Shown here: positions 45,401 to 59,559 of the stretch, piece after piece
How positions within the stretch are numbered: position 1 is the first letter of the stretch
Layout of the letters: each line of letters starts with the position of its first letter
Assembly: GCA_958510875.1 (NCBI GenBank)
Contig: CAUEHT010000001.1
Location: 62,001-126,000 of the forward strand
Length of the DNA stretch: 64,000 bases
Source: Endomychus coccineus
Taxonomy: Eukaryota > Arthropoda > Insecta > Coleoptera > Endomychidae
Direction: 5' to 3'
Translations under genes and position numbers: made by a program
Notes under the pieces: generated by a model
Seen by the model: only the letters and a program-made list of their open reading frames with translations
Databases searched by the model: none
What the model was told of the DNA's origin: nothing

Positions 45401-46123
45401 TCTCAAATTCGAAACAATCATATTCATTTGTACTGTGTATTTCTGGAATACAACTTTCCAAACTTACTGACTCATCTCTTGTATTTAAAATTCTCACTGG
45501 CATCATATCGTTTTTTGGCTTCACAATCAATCCTGCCATAAAAACTCCCTCACATAACTCTCTCGCTATTATTACACAGTCATCCCTTAACTTTGTCTCT
45601 ACATATTGAATTCTTTCACACCTAGGCGGAATAATCATCAACTGGCTGTTACCAGATGTATATAAACTTAGTTTTGTTGATCCAACTTCATTTTTCAAAC
45701 TGAGTGTACTAAGTTCAAAATTTATTAATCCACAATACTCAATTAAAAAATTCTGACCGATTATTCCGTCAGCATCGCATGCTAAATTTTTAAACACATA
45801 AAAATCGTTCATTAAACAGTTGTGCATTCGCTTCCAAATTTAAATCAACACATCCTTCTGCTACTAACATACCTCCTATTCCTTTAATTTTCAATTTATT
45901 CTGTCATACACACGTCTTTTGGTAATCTTTCATACTTTAAAGCACACAAGGATGCACCTGTATCCACTAAAAATGTTACATTCTTTCCATTTACATTGAA
46001 ATACACTCGATTCATACCAATACATTCATATATACAATCACGCTCAGTTCTCTCGAAAAAACTGCTGCCGTGAACTTTCATCCTCAACATTCTTACTTTC
46101 ATCTCCTTGCGCACAATACACAT
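42425..46123 (-). pseudogene. Ty3/Gypsy pol: protease, RT, RNase H, integrase
   Basis: Reading leftwards: protease with FLVDTGASLCAL at about 45960, a GIIGQNFL block, then RT with DYRHLNLNIV, YFTHLDLAQGYYQVEL, CTAFTSGRGMFQMKRLPMGL and the catalytic VYLDDLIVF. Next come GHVI, RFLAFANYYTKFIPNFA, RNase H with VHTDASGKALGAVL, ATIEKELLAIVWA and TDHRPLIFL, and an integrase H2C2 part. The integrase core has CSDRGTEFMS and HHETIGALENTHKHLKAYLR (Asp and Glu). It ends in a GPY-like C-terminus (YEGPYVVIAE). Frame breaks occur near 45070-45240, 44640, 43850, 43380 and 43230. All five are inactivating unless programmed. Confidence 0.85.
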
Positions 46124-47287
46124 TGCCTTGATACCCTCTATTTTGCGTATTTCGAGCTAAATTCTTAAACTGTCCTCGACCGTGGTTATTGTAACCCCTA
46201 TACTGTCCACGTTTATAATTACTACAGTTCTTACTCCCTTGGTTGTAATTATTAGCTTGTTTTGTATAATTATTCCCGTAGTTGTGGTTGTAATTATGTC
46301 GGTAATTTTGATTGTGATATATTCCTCTGTTAGAACGGCCTCTATAATTATTTCTGAATCCTTTCCTATTCGAAATTTCGCCTCTATATTTATGATATCC
46401 TCCATCATTGTCGTTGCGGCTTTTTCCCATGGCATTTATTTCAGGCGTTTTCGTTAGGCTTTCATTATCTTGCGCTACTTTTATCGCTTCTTTTAGGGAT
46501 GTTGGATTTCTTGCAGCTAGAATTATACTTAATGACGGGTTATTCAAGCCCGAAGTAAATTTCCTTATTGCAGTTTTCTCATTGAGTGGCTGCAAGATCG
46601 CATATGCATTGTCGTCGTCATTGGCCTGGGAGATTGTCAAGTTGCGGAAGAGTTCCTGTACGTCTTTTCCAAATTCTTCAACTGTCCTGGATCCTTGTTT
46701 GTTCTTGACAACTTCTCTTCCAAAGCTGCGTGTGATTTTTTAGGTATTAAATGCATACGCATATCACGCACCAAAACCGCCACAACATTGTATTGTCTGT
46801 TAATCTGCGCCTACGCGCTGGTGGTCAATCTTGTTTTTAAGACAAAATCGATCAGCCGTTGTTTTTCCACAGCTTCAGTCAAATCTTGTTCGTAAAACTC
46901 AATTGCGTTGATGAGTTGCTCTGTCGTCTCATCTTTACCATCAAACTTTGGTAATAACTCTACTGCTGTTCTATAATCGAACCGCGACATCTTAATTAAA
47001 AATTGATCTGTAATTTCCACTTTCCCTTTCTTCGTTAAATTAACAATTTCCAAATACAATCTATCAATTGCCTCCAAAGACTCTTGGAAAATCGGAATAC
47101 TTTCCTTTTTAACAATAATCTCACCTTTTCGTACCTTATCCTCAAATTCCTTTATAGTTTGATAATATAATTTAGCTTCAACTGCCTTATTATGATCTAC
47201 TCGCTTTTCTTCGTTACATCTAACAATTACGGCTCTGATCTCACCTAGTTGTACCCTTATTTGAGCAATATCCGGCAATAGCGGCAT
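46044..47287 (-). pseudogene. Ty3/Gypsy gag
   Basis: The ATG at 47287 opens 158 codons (LLPDIAQIRVQLGEIRAVIV, FLIKMSRFDYRTAVELLPKF), a retrotransposon capsid N-terminus. A stop near 46810 and a frame change lead to the second half (NDDDNAYAILQPLNEKTAIR, KFTSGLNNPSLSIILAARNP). The tail is Asn/Tyr/Arg/Gly-rich (NYRHNYNHNYGNNYTKQANN) and replaces the usual CCHC knuckle. It overlaps the protease frame by about 80 bases. Confidence 0.8.
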
Positions 47288-47469
47288 TTACCTCAATTTG
47301 ATAAACATATGTGAATAAATAAACCAAATACCAAACCCAACAAAGTAGATACAATGGACTACTTCTACGATCAAGAACCAAGATGGCGGCCATAGGGGGG
47401 TCGGTGATAAGGAATGGATGTGTGTGATAAGGTGTGAGATAAGGATATGTTGTTTGTAAAGAGTATACA

Positions 47470-48790
47470 GGTGCGTACAAAAAGTGTGTCACATGTACAG
47501 GGTCACGTGACTATCACGAGGCAGCTGCCATCGAGTATACAGGGTGTGTACAAAAAGTGTGTCACATGTACAGGGGTCATGTGACTATCACATGACAGCT
47601 GTCATGGTGGACCTAAGGTACAGATTGCTTCGTGGAGATGTCCCCACCACGTGACAGCTGTCATGGTGGACCTAAGGTACAGACTGCTCCGTGGAGGTGT
47701 CACCACCACGTGACAGCTGTCATGGCGGACCTATGGTACAGATTGCTTCGTAGAGGTGTCATCACCACGTGACAGCTGTCATGGCGGACCTTTGGTACAG
47801 ATTGCTTCGTAGAGGTGTCACCACCACGTGACAGCTGTCATGGCGGACCTTTGGTACAGATTGCGTTGTGGAGGTGTCACCACCATGTGACAGCTGTCAT
47901 GGCGGACCTATGGTACAGATTGCTTCGTAGAGGTGTCGCCACCACGTGACAGCTGTCATGGTGGGCCTAAGGTATAGGTTGCGTTGTAGAGGTGTCGCCA
48001 CCACGTGACAGCTGTCAGTAGATACAATGGACTACTTCTACGATCAAGAACCAAGATGGCGGCCATAGGGGGGTCGGTGATAAGGAATGGATGTGTGTGA
48101 TAAGGTGTGAGATAAGGATATGTTGTTTGTAAAGAGTATACAGGGTGCGTACAAAAAGTGTGTCACATGTACAGGGTCACGTGACTATCACGAGGCAGCT
48201 GCCATCGAGTATACAGGGTGTGTACAAAAAGTGTGTCACATGTACAGGGGTCATGTGACTATCACATGACAGCTGTCATGGTGGACCTAAGGTACAGATT
48301 GCTTCGTGGAGATGTCCCCACCACGTGACAGCTGTCATGGTGGACCTAAGGTACAGACTGCTCCGTGGAGGTGTCACCACCACGTGACAGCTGTCATGGC
48401 GGACCTATGGTACAGATTGCTTCGTAGAGGTGTCACCACCACGTGACAGCTGTCATGGCGGACCTTTGGTACAGATTGCTTCGTAGAGGTGTCACCACCA
48501 CGTGACAGCTGTCATGGCGGACCTTTGGTACAGATTGCGTTGTGGAGGTGTCACCACCATGTGACAGCTGTCATGGCGGACCTATGGTACAGATTGCTTC
48601 GTAGAGGTGTCGCCACCACGTGACAGCTGTCATGGTGGGCCTAAGGTATAGGTTGCGTTGTAGAGGTGTCGCCACCACGTGACAGCTGTCATGGTGAACC
48701 TAAGGTACAGATTGCGTTGTAGAGATGTCGCCACCACGTGACAACTGTCATGGTGAACCTAAGGTACAGATTGCTTCGTGGACGTGCGAA
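47470..48790. repeat. 59-bp E-box minisatellite in a 673-bp higher-order repeat
   Basis: The unit CACGTGACAGCTGTCATGG followed by CGGACCTATGGTACAGATTGC-like and GTAGAGGTGTCACCAC recurs every 59 bp. A block from GTAGATACAATGG (47345) recurs at 48018, making two higher-order copies. Each unit holds the palindromes CACGTG and CAGCTG. The array precedes the plus-strand ORF at 49012 and follows the Gypsy gag leader. Confidence 0.9.
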
Positions 48791-49011
48791 GCACCTCTAC
48801 GAAGCATTCTGTACCTTTGGTTCAAAAGGTATAGACTGATACGTGGAGATGACGCCACCAGTTCGACTCGTCCGACTCATGCGGCTCGCAAACGACTTTT
48901 GATAAATGAAAGGTCTAGACTCGGAGATCATCGTATACAACGTTTCGTGCGACTTAGCACACTCGTTCTAGTTTGCGGGTGTTAATATCGATGAGGACAG
49001 TATAGCTCAAG

Positions 49012-49565
49012 ATGAAGTGTGTGGCGGTCGACATTCAGAGCTTCCAAATCTCATACCATGGAATGATAGTTAAGGAACTTGCTTTGGTGGATTGTGAGAA
49101 AAAGTTAGAAACATATTTTCTATTCAAGTCACCCACACCGCTAAGTGAACTCGCAGAAAATCAAATGAAGCAAGTAATGTTTTGTGAAAAGTACCACGGA
49201 ATTCCATACAACTCTGGATACCAGGACTATACTAGGATTGAGGAAATTTTCAAGGAAAATATTGATCCAAATAGCATCATATACGTTAGTGGAAAGGGTA
49301 AAGCCAAATTCATAGTGAACATCCTAAAAAATTGGGGTTAGATCGCCAGGTGAAAGTCCTGAATTTGAAAGGTAGCTGTCCAGAATTTGTTCGAGGAAAC
49401 TGTAGATATATCTGCCTTCATCACTCCACCCACAATAATTCTATGTGCTGCAGCGTAAACAGCTGGAAATTGTTTGAATATGTTACGAATGAAGATGCCC
49501 ATCTAGATTTATTACGAGGGTTTCAAAAAATGGGGATGGGGGGCACTCTCCCCCAAACTGACTAG
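49012..49565 (+). pseudogene. Unknown ORF pair, copy 1 (one frameshift), near viral-like cluster
   Basis: The ATG at 49012 opens 109 codons (MKCVAVDIQSFQISYHGMIV; YVSGKGKAKFIVNIL). After A6 and G4 runs at about 49327-49338 the frame changes and continues to a stop at 49565, with a Cys/His-rich end (CPEFVRGNCRYICLHHS, NSMCCSVNSWKLFEY). The start VAVDIQSF and the GKGKAKF block hint at an RNase H/exonuclease-like fold, but I cannot name it. I recall similar uncharacterised arthropod proteins. It lies beside sequences of a probable integrated virus-like element. The frameshift could be decay or a homopolymer sequencing error; both copies share it. Confidence 0.55.
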
Positions 49566-49572
49566 TATTGAT

Positions 49573-50077
49573 ATGCCTTTGGAAGAATACACACGTAAAC
49601 TGTTTGAATTCCATGTGAAATTAGTAGCACTGAATAAAGACATAAAATTTTACGAAGATAAAAAGTTAACTATAAGCCAACTAGGTAATTTGAGTATAAG
49701 TGGAGGGGATGGTTGTGTTGAAATCAAATTTCATAATCCTAACCGCAATATTGAATGGGGTCCTATATACAAACGTACCACCTCGAGTGAATCGGATTTA
49801 TATATGCCCCAACAAGGATGCCTTCGTTGAGAAGGAATGTAATAGAACTGAATGGCAACCCCTGGACCACCAACTAGTTAATGAAAATCAATTGGATGTA
49901 TTCTCATACGTTATTCCTAAAACGATGTTACCAACATTCAACTATAAACTCAAGTTATTATTCCATGATGGAAGTGAGGGAGACGTGGTGAATTGGCAGC
50001 AAACTGAAGCCTCAACACCTGCAGCAGCAATCAATTGCCTAAGCAATGTATCTGAAGCTCAACCACCACAGAAATAA
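49573..50077 (+). pseudogene. Unknown ORF with frame change, copy 1
   Basis: Two overlapping frames, 49573-49830 and 49700-50077, look like one protein with a single frame change near 49770. The first part reads MPLEEYTRKLFEFHVKLVAL and SISGGDGCVEIKFHNPNRNI; the second part reads PNKDAFVEKECNRTEWQPLD and TFNYKLKLLFHDGSEGDVV. AATAAA-like signals lie just after the stop (about 50084). The content is beta-rich with no catalytic signature, so a structural or binding role is possible. Family unknown. It is the immediate downstream neighbour of the 49012 ORF. Confidence 0.45.
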
Positions 50078-50327
50078 AATGAAATCTATGCTATGCAATG
50101 TTTCAATCTTAGTGCATTATCAGTTTTATTACTGAAAATCCTCATTAAAAATGTAAAGAAACGTATTAATAATAAATAAGGAAAGTATTGCTGTTGTTTG
50201 ATTTTGAATAGGAGATTGGGAATCAGTTAGACACATACATTTAACTTTTAACTCTATTTTTGAAAATATAAAACTTAAAATATAAATATATAAACACTTA
50301 AAAATCTAAAAACATATTATATTAAAT

Positions 50328-53006
50328 TAACTGTACGCATTTCTTTATCCTCAATACATTTTCTTTTATTAACGATGCATATCCTAGGTATATCAAAAAT
50401 TTTATATTCATTTTTATTAAGTTCGTTGGCCAACGATTTCAAAATTGAAATATTGCTATCTTCTTTCATTATTACTACCTCTTCTATGTCGATTTCATCA
50501 CACAATGTTTCCAAATGTCCCAACAAACGGCGTAGCGGTTTTGCTGCCAGATCATCTGGATCGATAAAGATCGTTTTCATGGAGGGCATGTATATTAATT
50601 TTTCATCTTCAGTAGCTACTCTATCATCGTTTTTCATTAGTTTATTCTTCAATTTCTTATTCATTATTGTTAGTTGCGTACATTGTTTGGGTTTTTTAAG
50701 GATCTCAACGATTTTCGGTTGCGCACCCGAATTTCATCCGATAACCTGATTATTATCCCTCACTTTAGTTTCTACTTCCTCTTTCTCTTTAGTTCTTGTT
50801 TGTGTCCTTGTGACAACTGCTATGCTGTGTTGATTTATGCTCTTAAGCTCTTCAATTGAAATCCGTGACAAGGCATCAGCTATTACGTCAGAACCTTTAA
50901 TGTATTCAATGTCGAAATCGTATTCCTCTAAGCTCAACCTAAACTTTGTCAGACTGCTTGAGGGATTGTTGTGTGTGAAAAGAAAAATCAACGGTCTGTG
51001 ATCTGTCATGATCTTGAATCGCTTACCAAATAAATACGGCCGAACATGTCGTGTTGCCCATACTATCGCTAGTAACTCTTTTTCTATTGTCGCATAGTTA
51101 CTTTCTGCCTTGTTAAGTGTTCTACTGGCGTAGGCAATCGGTTTTCCATTTCCATTCGATAGTACCGCACCCAAAGCTTTTCCTGACGCATCAGTGTGTA
51201 CTATGAACTGGTTCTCAGCAGAAAAATCTGGAAAATCTAGTACTGGTGGGGACATCAAAGCCTTTCTTATTGTTTCAAACGACATTTGGCAATCCTTCGT
51301 CCAAATAAATGCGGCGTTTTTCCGGGTCAGTTGCCTTAAACACCAAGTTCGCTTCGCGAAATTTGGGATAAATTTTGTATAATAGTTAGCGAACGCAAGA
51401 AACCTCTTAACCTCATCCGCCGACTTTGGCTCCGGATAATTATGCAAGGCTGCTATTTTGCTCGGATCAGGTAGGATGCCCTCTAATGTTATAACATGCC
51501 CCAAATATAAGATATCCTTTTTTTAAAATTCGCACTTTAAAGGGTTCAGTTTCAAGTTGACTTTCCTTAACCTCTCAAACACTTCGATTAGATTAGCATT
51601 GTGATCTCTCAGATTTCTTCCAAACACAATCAGATCGTCTAAGTATACAGAACATCTTTCATAATTGAGACCTGCCATGGCTATTGTCATTATTCGTGAA
51701 AAAATTGGAGGGCTAATCTTTAGGCCCATTGGTAGCCTCTTCATTTGGAACATTCCGCGACCTGATGTAAAAGCGGTACACGGTCTACTTCCTGGTTCTA
51801 GCTCGACCTGATAGTACCCTTGAGCAAGGTCCAAATGAGTGAAATACATTGAGCCTGACACTGATTCTAGAATTTCAGTTATATTTGGTAATGGGAATTT
51901 ATCATCGACAATATTAAGGTTCAGGTGACGATAATCAATACGACACGCCATCGTTTTTTTCCGTCTTGACCTATTTTCTTGGGATCAATCAACAACGGTG
52001 ATGACCAAGCGCTTTCGGCTTCCTCAATGATGTCATTTTCCAGCATTTCTCCTTTTGAGCGTGCGGTACACGATATGGTTTTTTATAAACTGGCTTCGCT
52101 TCAGGTTTAATTTTAATCTCTTGTTGACTTAGATTATAGTTGTCAGCTTATCTCTTGGTATGTGAAAGATATCTGCGTATTTGGCGCAGATGTTCTCAAT
52201 AGGGATCTTCTCTTCTAATGTCATATCCTTCCAATCAATCTCCGCAAACATTCTTTTCACTCGTTCTACATTTTTGTCCACTTTCTCAAATTCGAAACAA
52301 TCATATTCATTTGTACTGTGTATTTCTGGAATACAACTTTCCAAACTTACTGACTCATCTCTTGTATTTAAAATTCTCACTGGCATCATATCGTTTTTTG
52401 GCTTCACAATCAATCCTGCCATAAAAACTCCCTCACATAACTCTCTCGCTATTATTACACAGTCATCCCTTAACTTTGTCTCTACATATTGAATTCTTTC
52501 ACACCTAGGCGGAATAATCATCAACTGGCTGTTACCAGATGTATATAAACTTAGTTTTGTTGATCCAACTTCATTTTTCAAACTGAGTGTACTAAGTTCA
52601 AAATTTATTAATCCACAATACTCAATTAAAAAATTCTGACCGATTATTCCGTCAGCATCGCATGCTAAATTTTTAAACACATAAAAATCGTTCATTAAAC
52701 AGTTGTGCATTCGCTTCCAAATTTAAATCAACACATCCTTCTGCTACTAACATACCTCCTATTCCTTTAATTTTCAATTTATTCTGTCATACACACGTCT
52801 TTTGGTAATCTTTCATACTTTAAAGCACACAAGGATGCACCTGTATCCACTAAAAATGTTACATTCTTTCCATTTACATTGAAATACACTCGATTCATAC
52901 CAATACATTCATATATACAATCACGCTCAGTTCTCTCGAAAAAACTGCTGCCGTGAACTTTCATCCTCAACATTCTTACTTTCATCTCCTTGCGCACAAT
53001 ACACAT
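50328..53006 (-). pseudogene. Ty3/Gypsy pol, copy 2, lacking most of integrase
   Basis: Same blocks and the same internal breaks as 43445-46123, including DTGA (52840s) and YLDDLIVF (51640s). Integrase stops after the KRKCIEDKEMRTV stretch, where the duplication joint replaces it with unrelated sequence. That the two copies share every inactivating lesion shows the element was dead before it was duplicated. Confidence 0.9.
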
Positions 53007-54170
53007 TGCCTTGATACCCTCTATTTTGCGTATTTCGAGCTAAATTCTTAAACTGTCCTCGACCGTGGTTATTGTAACCCCTATACTGTCCACGTTTATA
53101 ATTACTACAGTTCTTACTCCCTTGGTTGTAATTATTAGCTTGTTTTGTATAATTATTCCCGTAGTTGTGGTTGTAATTATGTCGGTAATTTTGATTGTGA
53201 TATATTCCTCTGTTAGAACGGCCTCTATAATTATTTCTGAATCCTTTCCTATTCGAAATTTCGCCTCTATATTTATGATATCCTCCATCATTGTCGTTGC
53301 GGCTTTTTCCCATGGCATTTATTTCAGGCGTTTTCGTTAGGCTTTCATTATCTTGCGCTACTTTTATCGCTTCTTTTAGGGATGTTGGATTTCTTGCAGC
53401 TAGAATTATACTTAATGACGGGTTATTCAAGCCCGAAGTAAATTTCCTTATTGCAGTTTTCTCATTGAGTGGCTGCAAGATCGCATATGCATTGTCGTCG
53501 TCATTGGCCTGGGAGATTGTCAAGTTGCGGAAGAGTTCCTGTACGTCTTTTCCAAATTCTTCAACTGTCCTGGATCCTTGTTTGTTCTTGACAACTTCTC
53601 TTCCAAAGCTGCGTGTGATTTTTTAGGTATTAAATGCATACGCATATCACGCACCAAAACCGCCACAACATTGTATTGTCTGTTAATCTGCGCCTACGCG
53701 CTGGTGGTCAATCTTGTTTTTAAGACAAAATCGATCAGCCGTTGTTTTTCCACAGCTTCAGTCAAATCTTGTTCGTAAAACTCAATTGCGTTGATGAGTT
53801 GCTCTGTCGTCTCATCTTTACCATCAAACTTTGGTAATAACTCTACTGCTGTTCTATAATCGAACCGCGACATCTTAATTAAAAATTGATCTGTAATTTC
53901 CACTTTCCCTTTCTTCGTTAAATTAACAATTTCCAAATACAATCTATCAATTGCCTCCAAAGACTCTTGGAAAATCGGAATACTTTCCTTTTTAACAATA
54001 ATCTCACCTTTTCGTACCTTATCCTCAAATTCCTTTATAGTTTGATAATATAATTTAGCTTCAACTGCCTTATTATGATCTACTCGCTTTTCTTCGTTAC
54101 ATCTAACAATTACGGCTCTGATCTCACCTAGTTGTACCCTTATTTGAGCAATATCCGGCAATAGCGGCAT
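52927..54170 (-). pseudogene. Ty3/Gypsy gag, copy 2
   Basis: Identical in layout to 46044-47287, with the same stop between the two halves and the same Asn/Tyr-rich tail. Confidence 0.9.
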
Positions 54171-54352
54171 TTACCTCAATTTGATAAACATATGTGAATA
54201 AATAAACCAAATACCAAACCCAACAAAGTAGATACAATGGACTACTTCTACGATCAAGAACCAAGATGGCGGCCATAGGGGGGTCGGTGATAAGGAATGG
54301 ATGTGTGTGATAAGGTGTGAGATAAGGATATGTTGTTTGTAAAGAGTATACA

Positions 54353-55673
54353 GGTGCGTACAAAAAGTGTGTCACATGTACAGGGTCACGTGACTATCAC
54401 GAGGCAGCTGCCATCGAGTATACAGGGTGTGTACAAAAAGTGTGTCACATGTACAGGGGTCATGTGACTATCACATGACAGCTGTCATGGTGGACCTAAG
54501 GTACAGATTGCTTCGTGGAGATGTCCCCACCACGTGACAGCTGTCATGGTGGACCTAAGGTACAGACTGCTCCGTGGAGGTGTCACCACCACGTGACAGC
54601 TGTCATGGCGGACCTATGGTACAGATTGCTTCGTAGAGGTGTCATCACCACGTGACAGCTGTCATGGCGGACCTTTGGTACAGATTGCTTCGTAGAGGTG
54701 TCACCACCACGTGACAGCTGTCATGGCGGACCTTTGGTACAGATTGCGTTGTGGAGGTGTCACCACCATGTGACAGCTGTCATGGCGGACCTATGGTACA
54801 GATTGCTTCGTAGAGGTGTCGCCACCACGTGACAGCTGTCATGGTGGGCCTAAGGTATAGGTTGCGTTGTAGAGGTGTCGCCACCACGTGACAGCTGTCA
54901 GTAGATACAATGGACTACTTCTACGATCAAGAACCAAGATGGCGGCCATAGGGGGGTCGGTGATAAGGAATGGATGTGTGTGATAAGGTGTGAGATAAGG
55001 ATATGTTGTTTGTAAAGAGTATACAGGGTGCGTACAAAAAGTGTGTCACATGTACAGGGTCACGTGACTATCACGAGGCAGCTGCCATCGAGTATACAGG
55101 GTGTGTACAAAAAGTGTGTCACATGTACAGGGGTCATGTGACTATCACATGACAGCTGTCATGGTGGACCTAAGGTACAGATTGCTTCGTGGAGATGTCC
55201 CCACCACGTGACAGCTGTCATGGTGGACCTAAGGTACAGACTGCTCCGTGGAGGTGTCACCACCACGTGACAGCTGTCATGGCGGACCTATGGTACAGAT
55301 TGCTTCGTAGAGGTGTCACCACCACGTGACAGCTGTCATGGCGGACCTTTGGTACAGATTGCTTCGTAGAGGTGTCACCACCACGTGACAGCTGTCATGG
55401 CGGACCTTTGGTACAGATTGCGTTGTGGAGGTGTCACCACCATGTGACAGCTGTCATGGCGGACCTATGGTACAGATTGCTTCGTAGAGGTGTCGCCACC
55501 ACGTGACAGCTGTCATGGTGGGCCTAAGGTATAGGTTGCGTTGTAGAGGTGTCGCCACCACGTGACAGCTGTCATGGTGAACCTAAGGTACAGATTGCGT
55601 TGTAGAGATGTCGCCACCACGTGACAACTGTCATGGTGAACCTAAGGTACAGATTGCTTCGTGGACGTGCGAA
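54353..55673. repeat. 59-bp minisatellite, copy 2
   Basis: Second copy of the E-box minisatellite and its 673-bp higher-order repeat (blocks starting at 54228 and 54901). Confidence 0.9.
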
Positions 55674-55894
55674 GCACCTCTACGAAGCATTCTGTATCTT
55701 TGGTTCAAAAGGTATAGACTGATACGTGGAGATGACGCCACCAGTTCGACTCGTCCGACTCATGCGGCTCGCAAACGACTTTTGATAAATGAAAGGTCTA
55801 GACTCGGAGATCATCGTATACAACGTTTCGTGCGACTTAGCACACTCGTTCTAGTTTGCGGGTGTTAATATCGATGAGGACAGTATAACTCAAG

Positions 55895-56448
55895 ATGAAG
55901 TGTGTGGCGGTCGACATTCAGAGCTTCCAAATCTCATACCATGGAATGATAGTTAAGGAACTTGCTTTGGTGGATTGTTAGAAAAAGTTAGAAACATATT
56001 TTCTATTCAAGTCACCCACACCGCTAAGTGAACTCGCAGAAAATCAAATGAAGCAAGTAATGTTTTGTGAAAAGTACCACGGAATTCCATACAACTCTGG
56101 ATACCAGGACTATACTAGGATTGAGGAAATTTTCAAGGAAAATATTGATCCAAATAGCATCATATACGTTAGTGGAAAGGGTAAAGCCAAATTCATAGTG
56201 AACATCCTAAAAAATTGGGGTTAGATCGCCAGGTGAAAGTCCTGAATTTGAAAGGTAGCTGTCCAGAATTTGTTCGAGGAAACTGTAGATATATCTGCCT
56301 TCATCACTCCACCCACAATAATTCTATGTGCTGCAGCGTAAACAGCTGGAAATTGTTTGAATATGTTACGAATGAAGATGCCCATCTAGATTTATTACGA
56401 GGGTTTCAAAAAATGGGGATGGGGGGCACTCTCCCCCAAACTGACTAG
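55895..56448 (+). pseudogene. Unknown ORF pair, copy 2, with extra nonsense codon
   Basis: Same as 49012-49565, but codon 29 is TAG (55979-55981) where copy 1 has GAG. It also shares the homopolymer frameshift. Copy 2 is therefore more decayed, which argues against a purely artefactual duplicate. Confidence 0.7.
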
Positions 56449-56455
56449 TATTGAT

Positions 56456-56984
56456 ATGCCTTTGGAAGAATACACACGTAAACTGTTTGAATTCCATGTG
56501 AAATTAGTAGCACTGAATAAAGACATAAAATTTTACGAAGATAAAAAGTTAACTATAAGCCAACTAGGTAATTTGAGTATAAGTGGAGGGGATGGTTGTG
56601 TTGAAATCAAATTTCATAATCCTAACCGCAATATTGAATGGGGTCCTATATACAAACGTACCACCTCGAGTGAATCGGATTTATATATGCCCCAACAAGG
56701 ATGCCTTCGTTGAGAAGGAATGTAATAGAACTGAATGGCAACCCCTGGATCACCAACTAGTTAATGAAAATCAATTGGATGTATTCTCATACGTTATTCC
56801 TGATGTATTCTCATACGTTATTCCTAAAACGATGTTACCAACATTCAACTATAAACTCAAGTTATTATTCCATGATGGAAGTGAGGGAGACGTGGTGAAT
56901 TGGCAGCAAACTGAAGCCTCAACACCTGCAGCAGCAATCAATTGCCTAAGCAATGTATCTGAAGCTCAACCACCACAGAAATAA
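56456..56984 (+). pseudogene. Unknown ORF with frame change, copy 2
   Basis: Same as 49573-50077, but with eight residues (DVFSYVIP) duplicated in tandem by a 24-bp insertion. The stop at about 56984 faces the last exon of the minus-strand gene 245 bp away, so the two genes are tail to tail. Confidence 0.5.
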
Positions 56985-57228
56985 AATGAAATCTATGCTA
57001 TGCAATGTTTCAATCTTAGTGCATTATCAGTTTTATTACTGAAAATCCTCATTAAAAATGTAAAGAAACGTATTAATAATAAATAAGGAAAGTATTGCTG
57101 TTGTTTGATTTTGAATAGGAGATTGGGAATCAGTTAGACACATACATTTAACTTTTAACTCTATTTTTGAAAATATAAAACTTAAAATATAAATATATAA
57201 ACACTTAAAAATCTAAAAACATATTATA

Positions 57229-59202
<1,974 letters not shown>

Positions 59203-59270
59203 TTTCTTCATATATCACACACAACACTTTGAGAATAATAACTATTTTCCTCCTATGAAGTGTCATAGGT

Positions 59271-59276
59271 TTTATA
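59271..59276 (-). promoter_or_regulatory. TATA box of the seven-exon gene
   Basis: On the minus strand GTGTATAAAACC stands 70 bases before the ATG at 59202, a suitable distance for a short leader. The region between here and 59330 has no ORF. Confidence 0.55.
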
Positions 59277-59327
59277 CACGACATTTAATCATGTGATAAA
59301 CTAAAAATTAAACTAATTCGCAGAAAT

Positions 59328-59538
59328 TGATAAAGTTGTTATTGACCAAGCATGAACGCTATACATGACGTCAATTGATAAGAAGTTCCTATAAAAAGAA
59401 AATGATAAAGTTGTTATTCGCCACGCATGAACGATATACATGGCCTCAATTGATAAGAAGTTCCTAAAAAGAAATCGATAAAGTTGTTATTGACCGACTC
59501 GATGGCGCCGTCAACTGATAAGAAGTTCCTATAAAAAC
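59328..59538 (+). promoter_or_regulatory. Triplicated promoter module with TATA boxes
   Basis: Three tandem units start at 59328, 59403 and 59476 (75, 73 and 63 bp). Each begins GATAAAGTTGTTATT and ends TGATAAGAAGTTCCT. TATAAAAA follows in units 1 (59390) and 3 (59530-59537); unit 2 has a degraded CCTAAAAAG. Unit 3 is placed to drive the plus-strand transcript starting near 59560. Such copies could be multiple start sites or activator sites. Confidence 0.65.
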
Positions 59539-59559
59539 GCGATATGCGCATCTCATTAT

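Larger units (their letters stand above)
43445..50327. repeat. 6.88-kb tandem duplication, copy 1
   Basis: Matches 50328-57237 at a fixed offset of 6,883 bases (6,907 after a 24-bp insertion in copy 2). It starts inside the Gypsy integrase and ends just after the small plus-strand ORFs. Breakpoints share TAACTGTAC/TAATTGTAC. Only a handful of substitutions were seen by eye. Confidence 0.95.

Noticed and set aside
46182..46457. Hydrophobic plus-strand ORF resembling a membrane protein
   Set aside because: It is antisense to the Asn/Tyr-rich Gypsy gag tail and appears identically in both duplicate copies.
47470..48790. Regular repeats resembling a CRISPR array
   Set aside because: The unit is contiguous 59-bp minisatellite without unique spacers, in a eukaryotic setting with no cas genes.
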